Part shown: piece by piece, positions 6,282 through 15,614 of the stretch
Position numbering within the stretch: position 1 is the first letter of the stretch
Layout of the letters: every line of letters starts with the position of its first letter
DNA from: Prevotella sp. UBA4376
Lineage (GTDB): Bacteria > Bacteroidota > Bacteroidia > Bacteroidales > Bacteroidaceae
Direction: 5' to 3'
Assembly (NCBI GenBank): GCA_002391185.1
Contig: DGRY01000085.1
Coordinates: forward strand, 1-19,476
Length of the DNA stretch: 19,476 nt
Notes under the pieces: model-generated
What the model was told of the DNA's origin: nothing
Databases searched by the model: none
The model's input: the letters and a program-made list of their open reading frames with translations, nothing else
Position numbers and translations under genes: made by a program

Positions 6282-9047
6282 ATGAAAAAAGGCATCTACA
6301 CCCTTATCATGTTGTTGTTTGTGCTGATTTTTTCAGTTCAGAGCACAAGAGCACAAGGCTCCAACAACAAGAGAGAGTACTCAGTAAATCTCTCTGTTAG
6401 AGAAAAAGGAACTCAAGAATCTGTTATGATGGCAACAGTAAGTATGAAACCACTTGAGGCTATTACCGTTACTGATGTTGACGGAAAGGCAACCATACAT
6501 AACGTGCCATACGGAAACTACACCATTGAGATTTCGTATGTTGGCTTTGAGAAGTTCACAACAACCGTTCTTGTGAACAAAAATCTGAACCTAAACATTC
6601 AACTAACTCCAACATCACTCGCATTAAAGGAAGTAGTTGTAACAGCAAAACAGAAATCATCTGGAGCATCAACAACCACCCTCATAGAACGACAGGCAAT
6701 CGATCACCTGCAAGCCACATCACTTGCCGATGTGATGCAGCTCATTCCTGGAAAGGAAATGGGTAATACCGATATGACTCAGCAAAGCAACCTGCAGTTG
6801 CGCTCACTGACAAACAATAACACAAGTGCTTTTGGTTCAAGCGTTATTGTTGACGGTGTGCCTATGGATAATAATGGTACCATGACACAAGGCGGGTTCT
6901 CAAGTACAGCATTCGTGGGTACCGACCTTCGTACCGTTGCTGCCGACAATATTGAGAACGTAGAAGTTATTCGTGGTATTCCTTCTGCTGAATATGGTGA
7001 CCTCACCAGCGGACTTGTTATCGTAAAGAGTAAGGTTGGTGTAACACCATGGCAGTTTAAAGGAAAGATCAATCCTGAGATGCAAAACTACTCTTTAGGC
7101 AAAGGTTTCAATCTTCGCAAGGCTGGCATCCTGAACTTCAATTTCGATTATGCAAAGGCTTGGGGCGATCCACGACAGAAAACACGTTCATTCGGTCGCT
7201 ACACCTTCAACCTTGGCTATGGTTATGACATCACTCGCAAATGGCATACCGACACCAAGTTCCGTATGCTTTATTCTAACGACTGGAACGGTAAAGACCC
7301 TGATGCCATTGCTGATGGCACAGAAGCCCAAAACACCAACTACACATTCGGACTTACTCATAATGGTCGCATCTCTATAGACAAGCTCCTGATGCGCACC
7401 CTAAACTACACATTAGGTGTTACTATGAGTAAAATAGATAATAAACAGTCAAGTTTTGTAACCAACTCAAGCGGTTTGCTTCCAATACTCACAGCTCGCG
7501 AAACAGGTTATTATCCTGTAGGTTGGATGACACAGAGCTATCTGGCCACAGGTAAGACCGAAAGCCGTCCTGGTAACCTTTTCGCCAAGATCAACGATTC
7601 TTTCTTCTTTACATCAGGAAAGATTCGTCAATCGTTCAAGGCTGGTTTAGACTATCGCATGTCATGGAACAGCGGTAAAGGCTATTTCAATGAAGACGAT
7701 AGAAAACCTTTGCGTCCTAACAGCAATGGACGTCCAAGAGCATTCAACGATATCCCTACGCTCCATCAGTTGGCTTTCTATGCTGAAGATAATTTCGCAT
7801 GGAACATCAACAAGATAAACAAACTCATGGTGAACTTCGGTTTACGTTTCACCACACAGCAACCATTCTCAGATGTTGCTACCTCTGCTCTCTCACCACG
7901 TCTTAACGCTTCGTTCTCTGTAACCAAGTGGTTAGACATCCGTGGAGGTATTGGTCTGAACTCAAAGACACCAGGACTCGACTACCTCTATCCAGACAAG
8001 AAATATGATGACCGAGTAGCTGTTAACTATATGCCACAGGATGAGGATAAAAAAGAAGATCAACGCTTGATATACCACACTCAGGTTTACGATGTACAGA
8101 GAAGTAAGAATCTGAAGAATGCCACAACAACAAAGGTTGAGTTTGGAATTGATATAAAACTTCCAGGAAACCGCATTCTCAACATCTTGGCTTATCACGA
8201 CAAGACACCTAATGGTTTTGGTCCTGCAACACAATACTTTGTTTACCAAAGCAACTACTACAAGGATGCTAAAGTCACAAATGGTAATATTGAATATGGT
8301 GACCCACGCGTTGACAATGTATTTATGACAACAGGTGCTATTGGAAACACCAATACAACAGTGAACAAAGGTATCGAGTTTAACTTTGACTTTGGTAGTA
8401 TCAAGCCTCTAAACACAAAGTTATTGTTTAGTGGTGCATATTCAGAGACTAAGACATGGTCAACAGATATGCTTTCTACCAACGCTAAGCATGCCTACAT
8501 AACACCTGATTTTAATGCCCGTAACACTACCCCATTCAAGGTGGTGTATCCTTCTGCTCTTGACTACGATAAATATCGCAGATTTATCAACACTTTACAG
8601 ATTGTGACCAATATTCCACGTCTGCGTATGGTTGCTTCTTTCACCGCACAGGCTATATGGTATGACTACAACTACAGTTTCACTGCAACAAAGAATGCCA
8701 TTGCATACATCACTCCGGATCTAACATATCACGAGATTAGCGAAAGCATGCAGAACGGCTATCTTGATATGAAAGGTAACTATTATGCAGAAAAGCCAAA
8801 TACACCTACAGTAAAGATTAGCGACCTCGCTATTGATGGTTCCAACTCTGTACCAACAAAGAATCCTATCACATGGAATATACAAGGTCGTTTGACAAAA
8901 GAATTGGGTAAGATTGGTGGTCTGTCACTCTATGTTAACAATGTGAGCTACTATGAGCCATATCTGAAAACAAATACATCAAACAGTTTGGTTCAGCGCA
9001 ACACCAATAAATTCAGCTATGGTGTAGAACTTAATTTTAAACTATAA
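6282..9047 (+). CDS. TonB-dependent outer-membrane receptor with carboxypeptidase-like N-terminal domain
   Basis: The 921-residue protein starts with a signal peptide (MKKGIYTLIMLLFVLIFS, probable cleavage after Ala24). A carboxypeptidase-regulatory-like beta-sandwich follows at about 33-108 (TVTDVDGKATIHNVPYGNYT). LKEVVVTA at about 115-122 leads into a plug domain (about 132-250) containing VIVDGVPMDN and NIENVEVIRGIPSAEYGDLTSG. The rest is a 22-strand-type barrel ending FSYGVELNFKL, with a hydrophobic C-terminus. Such receptors import large or scarce ligands using TonB energy. It is not a SusC in the strict sense: no SusD partner follows and the SusC-type long linker is missing. Start 6282 was chosen over an upstream in-frame ATG at 6033 because only 6282 gives a signal peptide. 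Its partners are the two genes 5 bp and then 11 bp overlap downstream. The ligand is unknown. Confidence 0.92.
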   Translation: MKKGIYTLIMLLFVLIFSVQSTRAQGSNNKREYSVNLSVREKGTQESVMMATVSMKPLEAITVTDVDGKATIHNVPYGNYTIEISYVGFEKFTTTVLVNKNLNLNIQLTPTSLALKEVVVTAKQKSSGASTTTLIERQAIDHLQATSLADVMQLIPGKEMGNTDMTQQSNLQLRSLTNNNTSAFGSSVIVDGVPMDNNGTMTQGGFSSTAFVGTDLRTVAADNIENVEVIRGIPSAEYGDLTSGLVIVKSKVGVTPWQFKGKINPEMQNYSLGKGFNLRKAGILNFNFDYAKAWGDPRQKTRSFGRYTFNLGYGYDITRKWHTDTKFRMLYSNDWNGKDPDAIADGTEAQNTNYTFGLTHNGRISIDKLLMRTLNYTLGVTMSKIDNKQSSFVTNSSGLLPILTARETGYYPVGWMTQSYLATGKTESRPGNLFAKINDSFFFTSGKIRQSFKAGLDYRMSWNSGKGYFNEDDRKPLRPNSNGRPRAFNDIPTLHQLAFYAEDNFAWNINKINKLMVNFGLRFTTQQPFSDVATSALSPRLNASFSVTKWLDIRGGIGLNSKTPGLDYLYPDKKYDDRVAVNYMPQDEDKKEDQRLIYHTQVYDVQRSKNLKNATTTKVEFGIDIKLPGNRILNILAYHDKTPNGFGPATQYFVYQSNYYKDAKVTNGNIEYGDPRVDNVFMTTGAIGNTNTTVNKGIEFNFDFGSIKPLNTKLLFSGAYSETKTWSTDMLSTNAKHAYITPDFNARNTTPFKVVYPSALDYDKYRRFINTLQIVTNIPRLRMVASFTAQAIWYDYNYSFTATKNAIAYITPDLTYHEISESMQNGYLDMKGNYYAEKPNTPTVKISDLAIDGSNSVPTKNPITWNIQGRLTKELGKIGGLSLYVNNVSYYEPYLKTNTSNSLVQRNTNKFSYGVELNFKL

Positions 9048-9052
9048 GGATT

Positions 9053-10276
9053 ATGAAGAAAACATTCTTTCTATATATAGCAGCTTCTATTGCACTTTTC
9101 TGTAGCTGTGTTGACTACAGCGATGAAGCACACTACATTTCAGCAAAGGTTCAGGTCACCGCACCTGAAGACTTTACAAAAGAAGCCAACCTAAACGGAC
9201 ATACAATAACACTAACAAACACTCTTGGTGCTACTGTAAAAGCAGCCACAGACGCCAATGGCTTGGCTTCGTTTACGGGGCTAATTCCTGATGTTTACAC
9301 CGTCTCTACCTCATGGGACATTACATCAGACGAATACAGCGACCTTACAGGCGATAATATTGTTAACGATGGTGCTGTGGTTACTGGAAATATCAACAAC
9401 CTGCTCATCAAGGATGACAACGATCAGGTAACACTTCCTACAGTTCTGTCTATCAACCGTTCGCTTGTCATAGGTAAGATATACTATGCTGGCAGCAAAG
9501 ACAAAAACAACAAGAATTATGTTGCCGGTCAGTATTTGGAACTCTATAACCAGAGCGATGAGCCTATAGATGTAGCGGGATTGTATATCGGCTTTGTAGA
9601 ATCAAACTCTACTCCTGCCTATACTCTTGAACAGCTTGACGAGAAATTCGAAGGTTCTGTAGTTATTTGCAAGCAAGTTTTCCGCATTCCTAACGACAAC
9701 CCACATGTTATTGAACCAGGAAAGAGTGTTGTGATAACAAACAGCGCCATAAACCATACTGTTAATGCAGAACACGAGAAAAATCTTCTCACTGCCGACT
9801 TTGAGGCTAAAGATGAAAGCGGAAAAACCATCAATAACCCTGATGTACCAGCACTTAAATTCATATACAGTTCGTTTGCAGCCATTTCAAAGATAAACTT
9901 TATCAATGGTGGTCCTAATGGTGTCATCATCTTCAAGACTGATGATAATATTGCAGAGATTGAGCCTATCTATAGCTATGGCAAAACAAAAGGAAATATG
10001 TGGCTGCCAATACCAAAGAAATATGTTATCGATGGTGTTGATATTTTGAAATACAACACTAAAGGTGTAGATATAAGCACTAAACATCTCTACAATGATA
10101 TTGATGGAGGATATGCTACCATCAGTGCCGTAAGCGGATATAATGCAGAAGTGCTCTACCGCAAAACCTCTACACGTAAGGGAAAGAGTGGTCAGAAGAT
10201 TCTGCAAGACACCAACAACTCAATCAATGATTTCAAGATTTCAACAACAATCAATATTCGCGAATATGATGACTAA
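9053..10276 (+). CDS. DUF4876-like surface lipoprotein
   Basis: This 407-residue protein has a lipoprotein signal, MKKTFFLYIAASIALFCSC, with Cys19 (or Cys17) as lipidation site, followed by VDYSDEAHY. An N-terminal Ig-like or carboxypeptidase-like beta-sandwich spans about 30-115 (ATDANGLASFTGLIPDVYTV). A central part has the look of a lamin-tail-like domain, with YLELYNQSDEPIDVAGLYI and GKSVVITNSA. I assign it to the Bacteroidota DUF4876 family from memory of its architecture and its place between a TonB receptor and a DUF6850 barrel; this needs a profile search. It probably sits in the outer membrane facing outward and works with the receptor, for example in ligand capture. It starts 5 bp after the receptor stop and overlaps the next gene. 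Confidence 0.75.
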   Translation: MKKTFFLYIAASIALFCSCVDYSDEAHYISAKVQVTAPEDFTKEANLNGHTITLTNTLGATVKAATDANGLASFTGLIPDVYTVSTSWDITSDEYSDLTGDNIVNDGAVVTGNINNLLIKDDNDQVTLPTVLSINRSLVIGKIYYAGSKDKNNKNYVAGQYLELYNQSDEPIDVAGLYIGFVESNSTPAYTLEQLDEKFEGSVVICKQVFRIPNDNPHVIEPGKSVVITNSAINHTVNAEHEKNLLTADFEAKDESGKTINNPDVPALKFIYSSFAAISKINFINGGPNGVIIFKTDDNIAEIEPIYSYGKTKGNMWLPIPKKYVIDGVDILKYNTKGVDISTKHLYNDIDGGYATISAVSGYNAEVLYRKTSTRKGKSGQKILQDTNNSINDFKISTTINIREYDD

Positions 10277-11822
10277 AAAGATATATACACTACTGATATC
10301 TTTGGCTGTTATGCCAGCCATGGCTCAAGACTCATTGATGAACCATGCTAAATATCAGTACTACGATACACGTGCACTTTGGTTTAATACTGACAATGCA
10401 GCCGGTCTTGCCTTAGACAAACTGAAAGCACGTGGCAAAGCCGACTTTGACTTTAGCTACTCTGGCGGTAATCTTCATCGTGTACAAGAAGGAACATCAA
10501 ACCATCAGTTGAAGTTCTTCACCGAAAGCTATCAGCAGATAAGCAAACATCTTGTTGGCTACGGTAAGTTTAACTTCAACATGGGAAGGATAAAAGAACG
10601 TGCATGGGCTGATGTGATACGCCCATATAACAGCAATCCTTTCTTTGGAGGTTCAGCTATCAAGGGACGCTACGACTATCAAGACATAAACCTTACTGCA
10701 GCTGTGGGTACAACACAACTTGCAGACCACTGGCATCTTGGAGCCAAGCTTGATTACGATTTAGGTGATTTAAGTCGTTTGAAAGACCCTCGTAGCCGTG
10801 CCCGTCTGCTTAACTATAAGCTCACTCCATCAATCATCTATTCTTTCGGTAATAACAACATCGGTGTAGCAGGCTGGTATAACCGTAGAAAAGAAAAGAT
10901 CAATGGCTTAACAACTGTTCAACAGGATGCAACATTGGTTTACTACATCATGAGTGGTTTGGAGAACGCCAATGGTTCGACAGGCGGATATAGCAGCTTC
11001 AACCGTGAGTGGGTAAACCATAATTTTGGTGCAGAGCTTTCTTATGGCTTTGATAACAACAATCTGAACTCACTCACCAGTATCAGTATCCAAAGAGGTT
11101 CTGAGGGCGTTTATGGTACATATAAATACGAACCAGGTCACTATTATAACTACATCTATGGCGCACAGACACAGAATCGTATAAAGACAGAGAGCACACT
11201 TCACCTCATAGATTTAAAGGCAACATATGAAGAGGGCTATGCCGATGAGTATCGCCAGCAAATGATTATCACTACAGACCCAAATACTGGTATAAACTCA
11301 TATAGTTATGAAACCCAATTGCTATTTAACAAGCGCTATCAGGTGAAGGTTCTTGATGCTAACTTCCACTATCGTTTCAACAAGGTTACTAATAAAGAGA
11401 TACCTATGTTCGTAGGCATTCTGGCATCACTGAAACAAGTAAACAACAAATACCTGTTGAACACCTCTACTCTAAAATACAGCAATGTTGATGTAACTTT
11501 GGAAAACGGTTGGAACTTCAGCAACATAGGTTTTTCTACTACAATACAATTAGGTTATAACAACTCTACAAAGAGCACCCTTGAACTGGCTGACCCTACA
11601 ACCGATTATGCACAGAGCGTGCTAATCCCCGACATGGATATCCTTAGTGCAAGCTATGCTCACGGATACCTGGAACTGATGTATCAGCGTCCTGTATCTA
11701 TCAAGGGAATGCGCAGCAACTGGTTCATTAAAGGCTATGGTAATTTAGCTATATCAAAGAAGATAAACGATGAAAGACTGAAACGACACACCATCGGTCT
11801 CAGCATCGGAGTGTTCTATTAA
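10266..11822 (+). CDS. DUF6850-like outer-membrane beta-barrel protein
   Basis: The 518-residue protein begins MMTKKIYTLLISLAVMPAMA with probable signal cleavage before Gln, then is built of alternating, aromatic-rich amphipathic strands (for example YGKFNFNMGRI, HWHLGAKLDYDLGD, FSTTIQLGYNNS) and ends in IGLSIGVFY with a terminal aromatic residue, as expected for an outer-membrane barrel. It fits the DUF6850 family found beside DUF4876 proteins; the assignment is from memory. The true start is the ATG at 10266 or at 10269, both overlapping the previous gene's end, which suggests translational coupling. A far longer frame from 10143 was rejected because it removes the signal peptide. The role is unknown; porin-like or receptor-partner function is inference. 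Confidence 0.75.
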   Translation: MMTKKIYTLLISLAVMPAMAQDSLMNHAKYQYYDTRALWFNTDNAAGLALDKLKARGKADFDFSYSGGNLHRVQEGTSNHQLKFFTESYQQISKHLVGYGKFNFNMGRIKERAWADVIRPYNSNPFFGGSAIKGRYDYQDINLTAAVGTTQLADHWHLGAKLDYDLGDLSRLKDPRSRARLLNYKLTPSIIYSFGNNNIGVAGWYNRRKEKINGLTTVQQDATLVYYIMSGLENANGSTGGYSSFNREWVNHNFGAELSYGFDNNNLNSLTSISIQRGSEGVYGTYKYEPGHYYNYIYGAQTQNRIKTESTLHLIDLKATYEEGYADEYRQQMIITTDPNTGINSYSYETQLLFNKRYQVKVLDANFHYRFNKVTNKEIPMFVGILASLKQVNNKYLLNTSTLKYSNVDVTLENGWNFSNIGFSTTIQLGYNNSTKSTLELADPTTDYAQSVLIPDMDILSASYAHGYLELMYQRPVSIKGMRSNWFIKGYGNLAISKKINDERLKRHTIGLSIGVFY

Positions 11823-11849
11823 ACACTTTTTTAATACATATCAACAAAT

Positions 11850-11883
11850 AAAGCGTGGTGTTCACAGCTGAACACCACGCTTT
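11850..11883. terminator. Strong bidirectional terminator between convergent operons
   Basis: A 15-bp perfect stem, arms 11850-11864 and 11869-11883 (core GCGTGGTGTTCA and TGAACACCACGC), closes on a CAGC loop and is followed by TTTT on the plus strand. On the minus strand it is followed by a shorter T-rich tract. It ends the three-gene outer-membrane operon and probably also the GH2 transcript. Confidence 0.9.
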
Positions 11884-11935
11884 TGTATATTATTAAAACA
11901 GTTCTTTTAAACTATTCTTTTATATCTAAGATATA

Positions 11936-14158
11936 CTATTTCATGGATATCTTTGCTGTAGCTAATCCTTTAGCTGAAACAGAAAGAACGCATTTCTTAC
12001 CACCTCTATCAACAATAGCAAGACAACGACCATGCCAAGTGCGATGTTTTGCATCAAAATATGGGTCATCATCCTTTATGTCTGCATTACCAACAGCAAG
12101 CAAGCTACCACCATTGACTGTAAATGTAAGTTCGGTATCTGATGTTGGAACAACACGTCCTTGTGCATCAACAATCTCAGCTGTTATAAACGACAATTTC
12201 TTATAATTCTTCGTTGTTAAGCGTATCTTATTAGGAGTTCCTGCAGTATGAAGTTCTGCCTGTTCATCGCCAGCTTCTGCACGGAGTACACCAGGCTGAT
12301 ATGACAATTTAAATACAGCCTTCATCTCTTTTGTTTCTTGCTCACCAACCAGCTGGTCATTAAGATATAGACTAACTTTAGGTTTGGTGCTATAAACCTC
12401 TACCTCAATAGGCTTACCTTCCCAATTAGGCCATGTCCAACTCTGTTGTGTAGGCCAAGTACTCCACATTGATGTTTTTACCTTACCAATATAGCCGTCA
12501 GGTTCACGAACCGCCATAGCTGTTTGCCCACCATTCCACAGTAGTGAACGATAGAAACTGATAGGCTTTCGCTGTCCAACGAGGTCAATATCACCACAAT
12601 ATGCGGCATGCCATGGATATAACGGACGCTCCCATGACTCACCAGGAACATCTCCCTCATAATAATAACGACCAATACCAGACTCGCCAATATAATCAAT
12701 TCCTGTCCAAACAAAATCTCCGATGATATAATTATGTGTCTGTACCGTACGATAATTATTCCAAGCATCACGTGGATAACTCTCGGTCTGCATCATCACT
12801 CTATTTGGCACACGTTCATGATCGCTTTCAGCCTTAAAAATCATATAATTATAGCCAACAATATCATGTTCGGCAGCCAATGGATCGTAAATATCCCAAT
12901 CTCTATCCCATGCTGCAAGAGCAGATGTTACAGGACGGTGCTGAGGGTCGTTCACACGTATGCGAGCAGCTAAGTTATGAGCAGTCTTAACAACCTCTAT
13001 CTTTTTACGCTCAATAACCTCGTTACCTATACTCCAACAGAAAACACTTGGGTGCAAACGATCGCGTTTTACCATTGCATCAATATCGCGCTCCCACCAC
13101 TGGTCAAATATAGAAGAATAGTCGTAATCATTATTATTCTTCTTTTCACGCCAGCCATCTAACGCCTCGTCTATAACAAGAAGTCCCAATTCGTCACAAG
13201 CTCTCAAAAAAGCTTCCGAAGGAGGGTTATGAGAAGTGCGCACAGCGTTGAAGCCACCTTCTTTTATCAGCTGTGCCTTGCGATATTCTGCATCATCAAA
13301 TGCTGCAGCTCCCAGTATGCCATTATCATGATGAACACATGCTCCATTCAGCTTTAGTGGCTTTCCATTAAGGAGCAATCCTTTATCTGCGCTGTAATCT
13401 ATTGTGCGAATACCGTATGTAACAGGTATTTTATCGCCTTCAGGTATTGTTAGCTCTGTATGATACAGATATGGCGATTCTGGCGACCACAGACGAGGAT
13501 TTTCCACCTCTATTGTCTTTTGAAATGCACGTGTAGAACCATCAGCCTGCACCACATTTGCTGTAAAAACAACATGATGTATATCAGGAGTGCTCACAGC
13601 CACACTCCAATCATCAATATATGTTTTGTCGGTAGTAACAAGCCACACATTGCGATAGATACCAGAGCCTGAATACCAACGACAATTAGGTTGCTTTGAA
13701 TTATCCACGCTAACAACTATTTCGTTGTTACCAGTATGAACATAAGGAGTGGCATCAACCCAAAAAGAAGAATAGCCATAAGGCCAACCACCTGCCTTTT
13801 TGCCATTTATATACACCTGAGAGCTCATATATACTCCCTCAAAATATAGGCGAATCTTCTTACCTGTGTAATTTTTACCAAGAGATAGTGTGCGACGATA
13901 CCAGCCCTTTCCCGTAGGCAAATAGCCACCACCGCCACCGGCAGGAGCATTAGCATTAAACCGATGGTGAATGCTCCAATCGTGTGGAAGAACCACAGCC
14001 TTTGCTTTAGTAAAGTCACTGTCGTTTTCAACAAACTGCCATTGCGTGTTCAATAGCTTTTTACGTTCAATGTTTTTTGTCTTAGCAGCTACTGTCTTAG
14101 TTGCAGTCAGTAGCATCGCTGCTATTAACAGCGAGGTTGATAGTTTTTGAATATCCAT
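11936..14158 (-). CDS. Exported glycoside hydrolase family 2 enzyme (beta-galactosidase-like)
   Basis: The 740-residue protein has a signal peptide (MDIQKLSTSLLIAAMLLTAT, cleavage near Ala24-Ala25) and so acts in the periplasm or outside. The GH2 domain order is visible: sugar-binding jelly roll (about 32-180, with LPHDWS and GWYRR), a short Ig-like segment (about 183-245), a TIM barrel (about 258-545), a DUF4982-like domain (about 585-640) and a C-terminal Ig-like domain (about 645-735). Glu380 in WSIGNE is the acid/base and Glu459 in MQTES the likely nucleophile. Substrate could be beta-galactoside, or another beta-glycoside within GH2. Start 14158 was chosen over an in-frame ATG at 14233 because it gives the signal peptide directly. 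The Ig-like segment between the first domain and NPRLWSPESPYLY is unusually short. The gene is alone, with no SusC/D pair. Confidence 0.92.
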   Translation of the reverse strand: MDIQKLSTSLLIAAMLLTATKTVAAKTKNIERKKLLNTQWQFVENDSDFTKAKAVVLPHDWSIHHRFNANAPAGGGGGYLPTGKGWYRRTLSLGKNYTGKKIRLYFEGVYMSSQVYINGKKAGGWPYGYSSFWVDATPYVHTGNNEIVVSVDNSKQPNCRWYSGSGIYRNVWLVTTDKTYIDDWSVAVSTPDIHHVVFTANVVQADGSTRAFQKTIEVENPRLWSPESPYLYHTELTIPEGDKIPVTYGIRTIDYSADKGLLLNGKPLKLNGACVHHDNGILGAAAFDDAEYRKAQLIKEGGFNAVRTSHNPPSEAFLRACDELGLLVIDEALDGWREKKNNNDYDYSSIFDQWWERDIDAMVKRDRLHPSVFCWSIGNEVIERKKIEVVKTAHNLAARIRVNDPQHRPVTSALAAWDRDWDIYDPLAAEHDIVGYNYMIFKAESDHERVPNRVMMQTESYPRDAWNNYRTVQTHNYIIGDFVWTGIDYIGESGIGRYYYEGDVPGESWERPLYPWHAAYCGDIDLVGQRKPISFYRSLLWNGGQTAMAVREPDGYIGKVKTSMWSTWPTQQSWTWPNWEGKPIEVEVYSTKPKVSLYLNDQLVGEQETKEMKAVFKLSYQPGVLRAEAGDEQAELHTAGTPNKIRLTTKNYKKLSFITAEIVDAQGRVVPTSDTELTFTVNGGSLLAVGNADIKDDDPYFDAKHRTWHGRCLAIVDRGGKKCVLSVSAKGLATAKISMK

Positions 14159-14471
14159 AAGATTTGTTAATAAGAAGTGTAAATGTAGCAATATTACCGC
14201 AGAACCAAATGCAAGCACAAAATAAATTAACATTATTTACCTATACTTCCTGCAGAGTAATCTGTTACAATTAATAAAACATTATCATTACACGGAAAAT
14301 TAACGACATAATTATACGGACATTATACGGAGAAGTTTACTAACTGGTTAGGGAAAAATTTCTCTCTGCCTTGAAACTTAAAATTTCACTATTTGGTGTT
14401 TTTCATTAACAAGATACATACGTAAGTTTTTTTGGTTTACTCTTAAAAACCTATGTTGATATTTTGAAGGA
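14159..14471. other. AT-rich intergenic region upstream of the GH2 gene
   Basis: No gene is seen in this 313-bp part. It holds the ATTAYACGGA direct repeats (listed separately), a small dyad CTAACTGGTTAG at 14340-14351 and a TGAAA/TTTCA inverted pair at 14372-14388. No consensus TAnnTTTG promoter for the GH2 gene was found on the minus strand, which would fit an activator-dependent promoter. Confidence 0.5.
14287..14330 (-). promoter_or_regulatory. Direct repeats that may be an operator for the GH2 gene
   Basis: On the plus strand ATTACACGGA starts at 14287, ATTATACGGA at 14311 and ATTATACGG at 14322. The copies are 24 and 11 bp apart, roughly two turns and one turn of the helix, so a protein could bind them on one face. 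They lie about 130-170 bp upstream of the GH2 start codon. The reading on the coding strand is TCCGTATAAT. Confidence 0.45.
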
Positions 14472-14520
14472 ATAAAAAAAACGTTCTGTGCTGTATGCTT
14501 TATAAGCATTCAGCACAGAA
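14472..14520 (-). terminator. Terminator of the pta-ackA-sugar kinase unit
   Basis: TTCTGTGCTG (14484-14493) pairs with CAGCACAGAA (14511-14520), and ATGCTT (14495-14500) with AAGCAT (14504-14509), with one T-T mismatch. Read on the minus strand the hairpin is followed by CG and eight T (plus-strand A-run at 14474-14481), a textbook intrinsic terminator 50 bp after the kinase stop. Confidence 0.92.
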
Positions 14521-14570
14521 CTAAGAACCAGTTTTCTTTCTGACACAGGAGTTTACAGGTGATCGGCTTT

Positions 14571-15614
14571 CTATCTCTGAATACGACCGCCAAACGAGGT
14601 CATATTAGAAAGAATTTCCTCTTCGGTGACAAGATTCTGATCACCTGCTACGGTATTCTTCAATGCCGATGCTGACACAGAGAACTCAAGACAGCGCTGA
14701 TCATCATCACCCCATTTCTTACGGGCGTGCATGAAAGCAGCCACCCAAGCATCGCCAACACCCATTTGATCGACGATAGGATTAATGTCGTAGATGCGCG
14801 AAGTGTATATCTTTCCTTCACTCCACAGAACTCCTGCATTGACATGATGTTGGAAAGATAGCTGGTTGCGATGAGCTATGAGCATTCGCTTACAACGTGG
14901 GAACATCTCGTGAAGTTTAGCAAAATACTCCTCGTAAGCGTCAAGATCAAACTGATAGCTCTCATCAAGGGCTGTAAAAGGAATAGGCTTCAAGCCACTT
15001 GCTACATACCACTCGTTCTGATCGCCAAAGATAAACGAGCTATACTGCATCAAGTCCTGCAAGGCTTTCTGGGCATTTGCACCTGGATATTTCCACAGAT
15101 TGCCACGATAGTTAATATCACAAGTTAGCTCTATACCACGTTCAAAAGCCATTCTTACAGCATCCATAGTGGTGTCGAGAGCAGCCTGAGAAGTGGCACA
15201 GGTGATACCTGAGCAATGAAACAAGGCTGCATCCTTGAAGATAGGTTCCCAATCGATATCGCCATACTGCAAGGTGTTGAAAGAAGATTCGTCGCGATCA
15301 TATACCACCTTGCTGCCTCGCATAGCTGCCGAGGCTTCAAAATAATATGTTCCAAGACGCTTTCCACCCCTTACAACATGCTTTACATTAAGTCCATACT
15401 GACGCAGGTGCATCAAGGCAGCCTCTCCCACAGCATTATCAGGTACACGAGTAACATATTCCACATCGTCGCCAAGCATGGAAAGACTAACGGCAACATT
15501 AGCCTCAGAGCCGCCATAGTTACCATTAAAGGTGTTGCCCTGCATAATACGATAATGCTCAGGCTTGGATAGCCTGAGCATTATTTCGCCAAATGTGATT
15601 ATTTTGCCGTTCAT
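14571..15614 (-). CDS. PfkB-family sugar kinase, probably 2-keto-3-deoxygluconate kinase
   Basis: The 347-residue protein has the ribokinase/PfkB fold signature: FGEIMLRLSKPE near the start, substrate-site NYGGSEANVAVSLSMLG at 32-48, CDINYRGNLW at 165-174 and the anion-hole/catalytic MGVGDAW at 284-290 with Asp288 as base. GEIM.R and DINYR..LW blocks are characteristic of KDG-kinase-like members, which phosphorylate 2-keto-3-deoxygluconate for the Entner-Doudoroff/uronate route; other hexose or ketose kinases cannot be ruled out. The GAGD motif is GVGD here. No KDPG aldolase is in the window. The ATG shares one base with the ackA stop (TAATG), so translation is probably coupled and both are on one transcript. 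Confidence 0.85.
   Translation of the reverse strand: MNGKIITFGEIMLRLSKPEHYRIMQGNTFNGNYGGSEANVAVSLSMLGDDVEYVTRVPDNAVGEAALMHLRQYGLNVKHVVRGGKRLGTYYFEASAAMRGSKVVYDRDESSFNTLQYGDIDWEPIFKDAALFHCSGITCATSQAALDTTMDAVRMAFERGIELTCDINYRGNLWKYPGANAQKALQDLMQYSSFIFGDQNEWYVASGLKPIPFTALDESYQFDLDAYEEYFAKLHEMFPRCKRMLIAHRNQLSFQHHVNAGVLWSEGKIYTSRIYDINPIVDQMGVGDAWVAAFMHARKKWGDDDQRCLEFSVSASALKNTVAGDQNLVTEEEILSNMTSFGGRIQR

Noticed and set aside
10143..10265. Longer start for the DUF6850-like protein
   Set aside because: It would overlap the lipoprotein gene by 134 bp and displace a clear signal peptide that begins at 10266/10269.
6282..10276. SusC/SusD polysaccharide utilisation pair
   Set aside because: The second gene is not SusD-like: it is beta-rich with lamin-tail-like blocks, and no helical TPR-type SusD pattern is seen.
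14159..14233. Longer start for the GH2 enzyme
   Set aside because: The start at 14158 already gives a standard signal peptide; the extension adds a second hydrophobic stretch with no parallel.
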